From DATGQT01 sp033720695 (GTDB lineage Bacteria > Bacteroidota > Rhodothermia > Rhodothermales > Rubricoccaceae): a stretch of 14,499 bases of DNA. The notes below the pieces were generated by a model. The model worked only from the letters and a program-made list of their open reading frames with translations. It had not been told where the DNA came from and made no database searches. This document shows positions 1 to 7,398 of the stretch, piece after piece (within the stretch, counting starts at the first letter, position 1; the number at the start of each line of letters is the position of its first letter). The stretch is from positions 1 through 14,499 of the forward strand of contig JAWWCA010000080.1 of NCBI GenBank assembly GCA_033720695.1, written 5' to 3'. The position numbers and the translations under genes are program-made.

Positions 1-1500
1 GGCTTCGGGGGGCTGGCGGCGGCCGTCCGCCTGCTTGCTCGCGGCTACCGCGTCACCGTCGTCGACCGGCTCGACCAGCCCGGCGGGCGGGCGCGCGTCT
101 TCGAAGCGGACGGCTACACCTTCGACGCCGGGCCGACGCTCATCACCGCGCCGTTCCTCTTCGACGAGCTGTGGGCGCTGGCGGGCGAGCGCCGCGAGGA
201 CTGGGTCGACCTCGTCGCCATCACCCCGTTCTACCGCATCCGCTTCGACGACGGCGCCTGGTTCGACTACACCGGTGACGCCGAGGCCATGCGCCGCGAG
301 GTGGCCCGCTTCAGCCCGTCCGACGTGAAGGGCTACGAGCGCTTCCTCAAGAAAAGTGAGAAGATCTTCGCCGTCGGCTTCGAGGAGCTGGGCCATGTCC
401 CCTTCGGGCAGGCGGCGGACATGGCGCGGATCGCCCCGGCGATGGCGGCGCTCGAGAGCTGGCGGACCGTCTACGGCCTCGTCTCGAAGTACATCAAGGA
501 CCCCCGCCTCCGCGTCGTCTTCTCGTTCCACCCCCTCCTCGTCGGCGGCAACCCGTTCTCAACGACCTCGATCTACACCCTCATCGCGTTCCTGGAACGG
601 AAGTGGGGCGTGTGGTATGCGATGGGCGGGACGGGCGCCGTCGTGCAGGGCCTCGCCGACCTCATCGAGCGCCTCGGCGGGGAGCTCCGCCTGGGCGAGA
701 CCGTCGAGGAGATCACCGTGGACGGCTCGGGCGACCGGCCGCGCGCGACGGGCGTGCGCCTCCGCTCGGGCGAGACGATCCCCGCCGAGGTCGTCGTCTC
801 GAACGCCGACGCGGCGTGGACCTACAAGCACCTCGTGGACGGGCGCTACCGGACGACGTGGACCGACGCGCGCCTCGACCGCGCCCGCTACTCCATGAGC
901 CTCTTCGTGTGGTACTTCGGCACCGACCGCCCGTACCCGGACGTCGCCCATCACTCGATCCTGCTCGGCCCCCGCTACCGCGGCCTCCTCGACAACATCT
1001 TCAACGGCCATCACCTCGCCGAGGACTTCTCGCTCTACCTGCACCGCCCCACGGCCACCGACCCGAGCATGGCGCCCGACGGCCATGACGCCTTCTACGT
1101 TCTCTCTCCCGTCCCGCACCTCGACAGCGGCGACCCGTGGGACGACGCGCAGACGGAGCGCTACCGCCGGGCCGTCGAGCGGTCCCTGGAGCGGACCGTG
1201 CTCCCCGGTCTCTCCCGGCACCGGACCGCTTCGCTGACGCTGACGCCGAAGGGCTTCCTCGACGACTATCTCTCGGTGAAGGGGGCGGCGTTCTCCCTCG
1301 AACCCGTCCTCACCCAGAGCGCCTACTTCCGGCCGCACAACCGAAGCGAGGACGTGGACGGCCTCTACCTCGTCGGTGCCGGGACGCACCCCGGGGCCGG
1401 GATGCCGGGCGTGCTCTCGTCGGCGCGCGTGCTCGACACCGTCGTCCCGGACCCCCGCGACGTGCCGCGCGTCACAACGCCCGCCCTCGCGCCCGCCTGA
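1..1500 (+). CDS. crtI: phytoene desaturase (CrtI-type), 5' end outside the window
   Basis: The frame is open from base 1 to the TGA at 1498-1500, giving 499 residues with no plausible start near the edge, so the true start lies just upstream. The visible protein begins GFGGLAAAVRLLARG, the end of the dinucleotide-binding GxGxxG loop of FAD-dependent amine-oxidase-like desaturases; about 10-15 residues appear to be missing. The loop is followed by an acidic strand end and PGGRA (VVDRLDQPGGRA) that would hold FAD. Near the C-terminus, LYLVGAGTHPGAGMPGVLSSA is the bacterial-type phytoene dehydrogenase signature. Family members desaturate phytoene stepwise, usually to lycopene, at the cytoplasmic membrane during carotenoid synthesis. 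Related desaturases (CrtN, CrtD, CrtO types) share the fold, so the exact number of desaturation steps is not fixed by sequence alone. No other crt gene is visible; they may lie upstream. A small lipoprotein gene starts 2 nt after the stop. Confidence 0.93.
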   Translation, partial: GFGGLAAAVRLLARGYRVTVVDRLDQPGGRARVFEADGYTFDAGPTLITAPFLFDELWALAGERREDWVDLVAITPFYRIRFDDGAWFDYTGDAEAMRREVARFSPSDVKGYERFLKKSEKIFAVGFEELGHVPFGQAADMARIAPAMAALESWRTVYGLVSKYIKDPRLRVVFSFHPLLVGGNPFSTTSIYTLIAFLERKWGVWYAMGGTGAVVQGLADLIERLGGELRLGETVEEITVDGSGDRPRATGVRLRSGETIPAEVVVSNADAAWTYKHLVDGRYRTTWTDARLDRARYSMSLFVWYFGTDRPYPDVAHHSILLGPRYRGLLDNIFNGHHLAEDFSLYLHRPTATDPSMAPDGHDAFYVLSPVPHLDSGDPWDDAQTERYRRAVERSLERTVLPGLSRHRTASLTLTPKGFLDDYLSVKGAAFSLEPVLTQSAYFRPHNRSEDVDGLYLVGAGTHPGAGMPGVLSSARVLDTVVPDPRDVPRVTTPALAPA

Positions 1501-1502
1501 CC

Positions 1503-2003
1503 ATGCCCCGTCTCCTCCTCGCCTGTGCCCTGCTGCTCGTCGCGTGTGGAGGTGGCCCGGACGAGGCGACGGAGGCGCCCGAGCCGTCCGGTTCCGACAC
1601 GGCCCTCAGAGCGGCGCTGCCCGCGTCCGAGATCGTCGTGGACATCGATCCCTCGTCTCTCCGGCGGGCCACGCTGTCGCGCGACGGCGAGGACTACCGG
1701 CTCGCCCGGGTCGACGGCTGGTGGGAGGTCGACGGCCGGCGCGCTCGCATCGGCTCCTGGCTGGGCCACTACGCCCCCCTCCGCGCCGACGGCCGCGCGA
1801 CCGGGATGGCGCCCGACAGCCTCATCTTCCGCCCGGACGCCCAGGTCTCGTTCCTCTTCAGCGACGGCTCCGCCCGGGTCGTCTCGTTTAGGCGGTACGG
1901 CGACAGCCTCGCCGTCGTCGCGCGGCCGAACGGGCCCGTCTACCGCCTCGCCCCCTCGCGGCTCGACGCGCTGGTGCCGCTGGCCGAGGCGCTCGCGCCA
2001 TAG
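1503..2003 (+). CDS. small lipoprotein, weakly DUF4340-like
   Basis: The 166-residue product starts MPRLLLACALLLVAC, a short hydrophobic signal ending in a lipobox (LVAC) with Cys15 as the lipidation site, followed by a Gly/Glu/Ser/Pro-rich linker to about residue 45. The mature part has two beta-rich stretches: an early one with RDGEDYRLARVDGWWEVDG and a late one with VSFLFSDGSARVVSFRRYG and VYRLAPSRLDALVPLAEAL. This order (value, tryptophan-rich strand, then the 'vYrL...ld.l' ending) resembles a single shortened DUF4340 unit; that resemblance is an impression and is not proven. The ATG at 1503 is chosen because it sits 2 nt after the crtI stop and gives a perfect lipoprotein signal; the same frame is open upstream but overlaps crtI. 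It is probably co-transcribed with crtI, though nothing in it suggests carotenoid chemistry. It would sit on a membrane facing the periplasm. Function unknown. Confidence 0.82.
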   Translation: MPRLLLACALLLVACGGGPDEATEAPEPSGSDTALRAALPASEIVVDIDPSSLRRATLSRDGEDYRLARVDGWWEVDGRRARIGSWLGHYAPLRADGRATGMAPDSLIFRPDAQVSFLFSDGSARVVSFRRYGDSLAVVARPNGPVYRLAPSRLDALVPLAEALAP

Positions 2004-2059
2004 GTGCCTGAGGCTGGATCCACGGCGCTCGGGTCGTCTCCGGGCACCGAGCCAACCGT

Positions 2060-2440
2060 TCAATCGAGCCGCTCGTAGCCGCGGAGCTCGTACGTCCGCG
2101 CCTCGACCGATCCGGTCGCCTCGATCGACATCCGGTACCGCGCGCCGGCCTGGAGTTGCGTCGGCCGGTTGGCGAAGACGCGGATCCCGATCTGGGGCGG
2201 GTCGTCGAAGGCGTGCTGGCCGAGCATGAACGAATCCGGCAGCAGACAGTCCGCGTCGGGCGGGCATTCGGAGACCGACGCCACGATGCCCTCGGTGTTG
2301 TAGACGCCCTCGTCTACGGCGATCATCGCCTCGATGGGGACGGCGGCGTGGGCGCCGGGGAACGGGTAGGTGCGCTCGGCGAGGTCGCCGCTGTCGCAGC
2401 CGAGGAGAACGAGGAGGGGGAGCAGGAGGAGCGTGCGCAT
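2060..2440 (-). CDS. small hypothetical lipoprotein
   Basis: The 126-residue product starts MRTLLLLPLLVLLGC, a clear lipoprotein signal with lipobox LLGC and Cys15 as the lipid anchor. The mature part of about 110 residues looks beta-rich and has a second pair of cysteines in ECPPDADC that could form a disulfide in the periplasm. I do not recognise the family. An in-frame ATG lies five codons upstream (at 2455, MYFLPMRT), but the 2440 start gives the more usual lipoprotein N-terminus and fits the spacing of a possible promoter at 2463-2495. The gene lies 71 nt downstream of the outer-membrane receptor gene on the same strand, so a shared transcript is possible. It converges with the lipoprotein gene ending at 2003, leaving a 56-nt gap. 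Confidence 0.75.
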   Translation of the reverse strand: MRTLLLLPLLVLLGCDSGDLAERTYPFPGAHAAVPIEAMIAVDEGVYNTEGIVASVSECPPDADCLLPDSFMLGQHAFDDPPQIGIRVFANRPTQLQAGARYRMSIEATGSVEARTYELRGYERLD

Positions 2441-2462
2441 GGGGAGGAAATACATGAGACGG

Positions 2463-2495
2463 GCGGAGCCTACGTGCCCCGCCCGCCCCGAGCAA
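2463..2495 (-). promoter_or_regulatory. possible Bacteroidota-type promoter for the downstream lipoprotein
   Basis: On the minus strand a TTG (2495-2493) is followed after 20 nt by TAGGCTCCGC starting at 2472. This resembles the -33 TTG and -7 TAnnTTTG pair known from Bacteroidota, with one mismatch in the -7 box. The distance from the TA to the chosen ATG is 32 nt, close to the other boxes in this window. A GC-rich inverted repeat (arms 2460-2466 and 2479-2485) overlaps it, so the region could equally be a weak hairpin after the receptor gene. Confidence 0.3.
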
Positions 2496-2511
2496 GTCCC
2501 AACGCCGTGCC

Positions 2512-5040
2512 TCAGAGCCCGAAGCCGTCGTCCTGCTGCGGCTGCTGGTTGGGCTGCGGGCGGCGCTGCGGGGCGCGGCCGAACGTCCACGTCAGCGTGC
2601 CCGAGACCTGCTGGATGTCGGGGTCGCGGACGCCGTTGATGATGAACGTCTCGCCGTCGCCGGTGCGGTACTCGAACCGCGTCGTCGAGAAGAGGTCGTT
2701 GACGCGGAGCGAGAGCGAGAGGCGGTCGGAGATCTTCTGGTTGAGGCCGAGCGTGGTGAAGCCGAAGCCCGAGATCCGGCCGTCCTCCACGTCCTGCGGC
2801 GCGCGGTAGAACCCGAAGAACTGGAGGTCGGTGCCCTCGCGGAGGCTGTACTGGACGCTGCCGCGCGCCGTCCACGTCACGGCGTCGCTCGCGAGCCCGT
2901 TCTCGACGCTCTCGCCGTCGGTGACGCTGCGGTAGACGCTGCCCGAGAGGAACCCGCGCACCGGTCCGAACGCCGCCGCGAGCGTGACGTCGGAGCCGTA
3001 GGAGTCCGACGTGTCGAGGTTCTGCGCCGTGAACGACGAGACGCCCGTCTCGGGGTCGAAGAGGAGGCGCCGCCGGATGACGTCGGTGGTGTGGCGGTAG
3101 AACGGCGTGACGGTGAGGAAGTAGCGGTACTGCAGCGTCAGCTCGAAGGCGTCGGTGTATTCGGGCCGCAGCTGCGGGTTGCCGACGCGGACCGAGAGGG
3201 TGTCCTCGAAGCTCGGGAACGGGTTGAGGAAGAACGTCCGCGGCCGCTCGATGCGGCGGCTGTAGCTGGCCTTGACGAGCGTGCCCTCGCCGATGGGGTA
3301 GGTGAGGAAGGCGCTCGGGAAGAGGCTCGTGTAATCGAACGTGTTGGCGCCCTCCTCCACAGGCGGGAGGCCGGGACGGTCGGGGAGGGGGGTGCGGAGC
3401 GTGAAGTCGCGCGAGGCCGTCTCGGCGCGCACGCCGGCCTGCGCCTCGAACGGCCCGAGCGAGCGCGAGCCCTGGAGGTAGGCGGCGTAGATGCTTTCGC
3501 TGTAGTCGAAGGCGTTCGTCCGCCCGCCGTCGCTCACGAACTGGCCTCCGACCTCCTCCTCGAAGAGCAGGTCACTCACGACGCTCCGCCACGTGGCCTT
3601 GGCGCCGGTTTCGAGTTGGAGGCCGGCGAGCGGGCGGCTGTAGTCGAGCTGGAGGTAGGTCTCGTCGTTCGTCTCGTCGGCCGTGGAGCGTTCGAGGCCG
3701 TCGCCGAAGTCCGAGGTGGCGGTGAAGAGGTCGAAGTCGTCGCTCTTGTTGCGGGTGAAGCGGCCTTCGAGGGCGAGCTCGTGGGCGCTCTGGGTGCCGG
3801 CGCCGCCGCGTGGGCCGCCGCGGCCCCAGCGCCCGGGCCCGCGGCCTCCGCCGCCCGGCGCGCCGCTCGCGCCGCTGCCGCCGTTCTGCCCGTCGAAGCG
3901 CTGGCGGAAGACGAGGGCGGCGTCGCCGTTGTAGCCGTCGCGCTCGCCGTCGGTGGCGCGCGAGCTCTCGAACGTGGGCCCCTCGTCAACGGAGGTGAGG
4001 TAGTCGATCTGGCTGTCGCGCGTGCCGTCGCGGTAGCCGAGCGAGCCTTCGAGCGTGAGCGAGCGGCCGGTTGCGATCGTGTAGTCGAGCGAGCCGTTGG
4101 CGAAGTGGGAGGCGGTGCCGTTGGCGTCGGCGTTCACCTGCCCGATGGTCGAGCCGAAGACGAGGTTTCGGCGGTCGGTCTCCCCGGCGAGGCCGAACTC
4201 GTCGTAGCGGAAGCCGTAGGTGGCGGCCACGTCGAGGGCGCCCTTCTGGTAGGCGATGTTGGCGCCGGCCTCGGCGTTCGGCTGCGTCCCGCCGCCGAGC
4301 GTGAAGCCGCCCGAGAGCCCGCGGTCGGTGTTCTCGAGGAGGACGATGTTGACGATGCCGCTCATCCCGTCGGGGTCGTAGCGCGCCGACGGGTTGGGGA
4401 TGACCTCGACGCGCTCGACGTTGGAGGCCGGGATCTGGCGGAGGAGCGCCGTCAGGAACGCGCCGCGGACGGGCACGGGGCGGCCGTTGATCTGGATCGC
4501 CACGTTCTGGTTGCCGCGCAGCGAGATGTTGCCGCTCGCGTCCACCTCCAGCGAGGGCAGCGTCTGGAGCGTCTCGAGCGCGTTGCCGCCCGCCGTCACG
4601 GCCTGCTCGGCCACGTTGTAGACGGTCCGGTCGGCCCGCTGCTCCACGAGCTCGCGCTGCCCCTCGACCTCCGCCTCGCCCAGCTCGACGGCCGACTCTT
4701 GGAGCCGGATCTCCCCGAGGTCCACGGGCGGCCCCATCGCCACCTCGGCCTCGCGCGTCTCCGTCGCGTAGCCGACGAACGAGATGCGGGCGAGGTAGTC
4801 GCCGGGGCGGAGCGGGCCGAGCGAGAAGCGCCCGTCGGCCTCGGTGATGGTGCCTGTCACGAACGAGGTATCGGCCGCGCTGTAGACGGCGACCGTCGCC
4901 GAGGGGATCGGCTCGCCGCTCGCGTCGTCGAGGACGAGGCCGGCGACCGCGCCGCCGCGCATGCCGCCGGGCGGGCCGGGCTGGGCGACCGCGGGCAGTG
5001 CGAGGAGGGCGAGGGCGAGCGGCAGAAGCAACCGGGTCAT
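2512..5040 (-). CDS. TonB-dependent-receptor-like outer-membrane protein
   Basis: The 842-residue product starts MTRLLLPLALALLALPAVAQ, a signal peptide with probable cleavage after AVA or AVAQ. Residues about 31-115 form a carboxypeptidase-regulatory-like beta-sandwich (GLVLDDASGEPIPSATVAVY, then ADGRFSLGPLRPGDYLARIS). Residues about 135-235 are a plug domain (ALETLQTLPSLEVDASGNIS; VERVEVIPNPSARYDPDGM). From about 240 to 815 comes a long barrel resembling the OMP_b-brl_3 family of Bacteroidota. The last strand reads VSGTLTWTFG and is followed by a Gln/Pro-rich tail ending DDGFGL. No classical TonB box is obvious. A Gly/Arg-rich stretch at residues 384-416 probably lies in a loop. Such proteins import siderophores, sugars or peptides across the outer membrane, or act as related barrels of unknown cargo; no partner SusD-type gene is adjacent, so the substrate cannot be named. 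The frame extends upstream to a GTG at 5097, but the ATG at 5040 gives the proper signal peptide. Confidence 0.92.
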   Translation of the reverse strand: MTRLLLPLALALLALPAVAQPGPPGGMRGGAVAGLVLDDASGEPIPSATVAVYSAADTSFVTGTITEADGRFSLGPLRPGDYLARISFVGYATETREAEVAMGPPVDLGEIRLQESAVELGEAEVEGQRELVEQRADRTVYNVAEQAVTAGGNALETLQTLPSLEVDASGNISLRGNQNVAIQINGRPVPVRGAFLTALLRQIPASNVERVEVIPNPSARYDPDGMSGIVNIVLLENTDRGLSGGFTLGGGTQPNAEAGANIAYQKGALDVAATYGFRYDEFGLAGETDRRNLVFGSTIGQVNADANGTASHFANGSLDYTIATGRSLTLEGSLGYRDGTRDSQIDYLTSVDEGPTFESSRATDGERDGYNGDAALVFRQRFDGQNGGSGASGAPGGGGRGPGRWGRGGPRGGAGTQSAHELALEGRFTRNKSDDFDLFTATSDFGDGLERSTADETNDETYLQLDYSRPLAGLQLETGAKATWRSVVSDLLFEEEVGGQFVSDGGRTNAFDYSESIYAAYLQGSRSLGPFEAQAGVRAETASRDFTLRTPLPDRPGLPPVEEGANTFDYTSLFPSAFLTYPIGEGTLVKASYSRRIERPRTFFLNPFPSFEDTLSVRVGNPQLRPEYTDAFELTLQYRYFLTVTPFYRHTTDVIRRRLLFDPETGVSSFTAQNLDTSDSYGSDVTLAAAFGPVRGFLSGSVYRSVTDGESVENGLASDAVTWTARGSVQYSLREGTDLQFFGFYRAPQDVEDGRISGFGFTTLGLNQKISDRLSLSLRVNDLFSTTRFEYRTGDGETFIINGVRDPDIQQVSGTLTWTFGRAPQRRPQPNQQPQQDDGFGL

Positions 5041-5230
5041 GATCGGGGAGGACAGGGGAACGGAGAGCGGCGCCACGGAGGCCACACGCAGCGGCACGAA
5101 AGGTCGGGCGCGCTACGGGCGGCGAGAAGCCGGGTTGCGTGGAAATGTCGAGAACGCACCGCGCGCGCGTCGCCGCTCCCGGCGGCTTCGGGCCCGCGAG
5201 GGTGGGGGGCGGCGCGTGGGGCCGCGGCTC
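5041..5230. other. divergent intergenic region, receptor / symporter
   Basis: This stretch separates the divergent receptor and symporter genes and should hold the receptor promoter. I could not find a convincing -33/-7 pair for the receptor on the minus strand; TTTCG near 5097-5101 is the nearest resemblance and lacks the TA. A small perfect inverted repeat, CGCCG(ctcc)CGGCG, lies at 5171-5184 within a generally GC-rich tract. No gene, operator or riboswitch is recognisable. Confidence 0.4.
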
Positions 5231-5240
5231 TATATTCGGC
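5231..5240 (+). promoter_or_regulatory. -7-like box of the symporter operon (TATATTCGGC)
   Basis: TATATTCGGC fits the Bacteroidota -7 consensus TAnnTTTG with one change and lies 39 nt before the symporter ATG. It is one of the few AT-rich words in this very GC-rich spacer. No clear -33 TTG is visible about 20 nt upstream, so the assignment rests on the box and its position. The same kind of box occurs before four other genes in the window. Confidence 0.5.
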
Positions 5241-5269
5241 GCGTCGCTCCCACCACGCCCTCCGCCTGC

Positions 5270-7030
5270 ATGGAGACCCTCCAGAACATCATCAGCCGCC
5301 TCGAATACTTCGTCTGGTCGTGGCCTGAGATCGGCGGCGAGCTCTCGCTCATCGTCCTCGCCCTCCTCGGCACGGGTGTCTACCTCACGTTCCGGCTCGG
5401 CTTCATCCAGCTCCGGCGGCTCGGCCACGGCATCGGCGTCACGAGCGGGAAGTACGACGACCCCGACGAGCCCGGCGACGTCCCCCACTTCCAGGCGCTC
5501 ACGACGGCGCTCTCGGCGACGGTCGGCATCGGCAACATCGCGGGCGTCGCCATCGCCATCCACTGGGGCGGGCCGGGCGCGCTGTTCTGGATGTGGGTCA
5601 CGGCCCTCCTCGGCATGGCCGTGAAGTACTCCGAGGTCACGCTCGCGCAGCACTACCGCGTCGTCGAGTTCCCCGACCGCGACTCGAAGGCGTGGGAGGG
5701 CTCGGTCTCGGGTGGGCCGATGTACTACATCGAGAAGGGGCTCGGGCCGCGGTGGAAGCCGCTCGCCGTGTTCTTCGCCGGCGCGCTCATGGTCACGAGC
5801 TTCCTCACCGGCAACGCCGTCCAGGCCAACACCGTCGCCGACATCGTCAACACCGAGTTCGGGCTGCCGGTCTGGATCACCGGACTCGTCACGGCCGGCG
5901 TCGTCGGCCTCGTCATCATCGGGGGGATCGGGCGGATCGGGAAGGTGACGGGCGTGCTCGCGCCCGCGATGGCGCTGATCTACGTCGCCGGCGCCCTCGC
6001 CATCATCCTGGCCAACATCGCCGAGGTCCCGGCGGCGTTCGCCCTCATCTTCACCGAGGCCTTCAACCCGTCGGCCGGCGTGGCCGGGACGGGCACCGGC
6101 GTCTTCCTCCTCACGATGATGTGGGGCGTGCGGCGCGGGCTGTTCTCGAACGAGGCCGGGCAGGGCTCGGCTCCCATCGCGCACGCGGCCGCCAAGACCG
6201 ACGAGCCCGTGTCGGAGGGGGTCGTCGCGCTCCTCGAGCCGCTCATCGACACCATCATCATCTGCTCGATGACCGGCCTCGTCATCATCACGACGGGCGT
6301 CTGGAACACCCCGATCCCGACCACGCTCGACCTCTCGTCCGGCGACATCACCTACGTCGCCCCGGACGACCGCGGCATCTTCGTGGGCGGCGACGCCCCG
6401 CCCGAGATCCGCGTCGAGGGCGGGCAGCCGATCTACGACGACGGCGCCCGCTCGTTCGCGTGGCACGACGTGGCCGTCGAGCAGTTCTTCGTCGACGAGG
6501 CCCGGGAGCAGGCCTTCACCGGCCGGATCGTGCCCGGCGAGGGCCGCGCCTACGACGAGACCGGCAGCGCCTACACCGTCCTCTTCGGCGACGCCGTCGA
6601 GACGGCCGCGCCGCTCACGAGCGCGGCCTTCGAGCGGGGGCTGGGGCAGTTCGGGCTCGGCGGGCTGGGCAAGTTCATCGTGCTCATCTCGGTCCTCCTC
6701 TTCGCCATCTCCACGTCCATCTCGTGGAGCTACTACGGCGACCGCTGCGCCAACTACCTCTTCGGCTCGAAGGGGATCCTCCCGTTCAAAGCCGTCTTCG
6801 TGCTGATGCACTTCGTCGGCGCCATCACCACGCTGGCGTGGATCTGGGTGCTCGGCGACATCGCGCTCGGCCTCGTCACGTTCCCCAACCTCATCGCCCT
6901 CGTGCTGCTCTCGGGCGTCGTGGTGCAGCTGACGAAGAGCTACTTCGAGCGGAAGCCCTGGATCCAGAACGCCGAGGACCACAAGCGCGCCGTCGAGCGC
7001 GAGCGCGCGGCGAAGTCCGCGCGGAAGTAG
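5270..7030 (+). CDS. AGCS-family sodium:alanine/glycine symporter
   Basis: The 586-residue membrane protein carries the alanine:cation symporter signature exactly (GGPGALFWMWVTALLG, residues 100-115), preceded by the conserved TALSATVGIGNIAG helix. Other family hallmarks are GGPMYYIEKGLG (about 149-159), SFLTGNAVQANT (177-188), RRGLFSNEAGQGSAPIAHA and, near the end, SWSYYGDRCANYLFG. Members take up alanine, glycine or related amino acids with Na+ through the inner membrane. Against the usual length of about 450-500 residues it is long: a hydrophilic, acidic segment of roughly 100 residues (about 346-448) sits between the helix ending TTGVW and the one starting near TSAAFERGL. The start ATG at 5270 gives a normal amphipathic N-terminus, and there is no Shine-Dalgarno sequence, as in most Bacteroidota genes. 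It is the first gene of a five-gene operon; the next ATG follows after 23 nt. The exact amino acid is not determinable. Confidence 0.94.
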   Translation: METLQNIISRLEYFVWSWPEIGGELSLIVLALLGTGVYLTFRLGFIQLRRLGHGIGVTSGKYDDPDEPGDVPHFQALTTALSATVGIGNIAGVAIAIHWGGPGALFWMWVTALLGMAVKYSEVTLAQHYRVVEFPDRDSKAWEGSVSGGPMYYIEKGLGPRWKPLAVFFAGALMVTSFLTGNAVQANTVADIVNTEFGLPVWITGLVTAGVVGLVIIGGIGRIGKVTGVLAPAMALIYVAGALAIILANIAEVPAAFALIFTEAFNPSAGVAGTGTGVFLLTMMWGVRRGLFSNEAGQGSAPIAHAAAKTDEPVSEGVVALLEPLIDTIIICSMTGLVIITTGVWNTPIPTTLDLSSGDITYVAPDDRGIFVGGDAPPEIRVEGGQPIYDDGARSFAWHDVAVEQFFVDEAREQAFTGRIVPGEGRAYDETGSAYTVLFGDAVETAAPLTSAAFERGLGQFGLGGLGKFIVLISVLLFAISTSISWSYYGDRCANYLFGSKGILPFKAVFVLMHFVGAITTLAWIWVLGDIALGLVTFPNLIALVLLSGVVVQLTKSYFERKPWIQNAEDHKRAVERERAAKSARK

Positions 7031-7053
7031 CCCTCGTCTCCGTTACCCCGACG

Positions 7054-7377
7054 ATGCCTCTGCCCATCCCGCCCCCCGCTCAGGTCCCCACGCCGACGGC
7101 GCTCGCCCGGCTCAAGGGCGCCGTCAACCACGCCCTCGCCACGGGGGCCTCGGCGTGCGCCGCCGCCGCGTTCGTCGCTGCCGCGCTGCCGCTGAGCGGG
7201 CTCGACCGCGTCGCCGGCCTCGCCCTCGCCACGCTCCTCGTCGGCTTCGCCGGCCTGAACGCGCTCCGGCTCCGGGCCGTCCGGCGCGGCCTCCCGCGCT
7301 ACGACCGCGCCGTCCGCACGGCGGCGGCCATCACCGCCGCCGCCCTCGTCCTTTGGGGCGCCGCGTTCTTCTTCTAA
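7054..7377 (+). CDS. small hydrophobic membrane protein of unknown function
   Basis: The product of 107 residues starts with a proline-rich, polar N-terminus (MPLPIPPPAQVPTPT). Three hydrophobic stretches follow, at about 27-47, 52-71 and 88-107, with an arginine-rich loop between the second and third (RLRAVRRGLPRYDRAVR) that would face the cytoplasm by the positive-inside rule. It ends WGAAFFF. The frame is open further upstream, but that part is out of frame with the symporter it overlaps; the ATG at 7054 follows the symporter stop by 23 nt and leaves 21 nt before upp, the same spacing as its neighbours. I do not recognise a family. Its place between a transporter and upp makes co-expression certain enough, but says little about its job; an accessory subunit of one of the two flanking transporters is possible but unsupported. 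Confidence 0.65.
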   Translation: MPLPIPPPAQVPTPTALARLKGAVNHALATGASACAAAAFVAAALPLSGLDRVAGLALATLLVGFAGLNALRLRAVRRGLPRYDRAVRTAAAITAAALVLWGAAFFF

Positions 7378-7398
7378 CCGCGCCCTCTCGCCGCGCCC

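Noticed and set aside
2003..2048. Inverted repeat GGTGCC...GGCACC between the two convergent lipoprotein genes, as a terminator
   Set aside because: The arms are only 6 bp with a loop of about 34 nt and no T-run on either side; too weak to call.
2460..2485. Hairpin CGGGCGG...CCGCCCG after the receptor gene, as a terminator
   Set aside because: The stem is 7 bp with a 12-nt loop, but there is no U-tract, and it overlaps the likely promoter of the next gene. GC-rich DNA makes such repeats common.
3091..5328. A 745-codon open frame on the plus strand opposite the receptor gene
   Set aside because: The translation is a repetitive Glu/Val/Ala/Gly/Arg mix with no domain, typical of the antisense shadow of a GC-rich gene. 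The opposite strand has a clear signal peptide, plug and barrel.
3986..6982. A 998-codon open frame on the minus strand running through the symporter and into the receptor gene
   Set aside because: The composition is Arg/Asp/Glu/Gly-rich without recognisable motifs, and it lies antisense to the AGCS gene, whose signature is exact.
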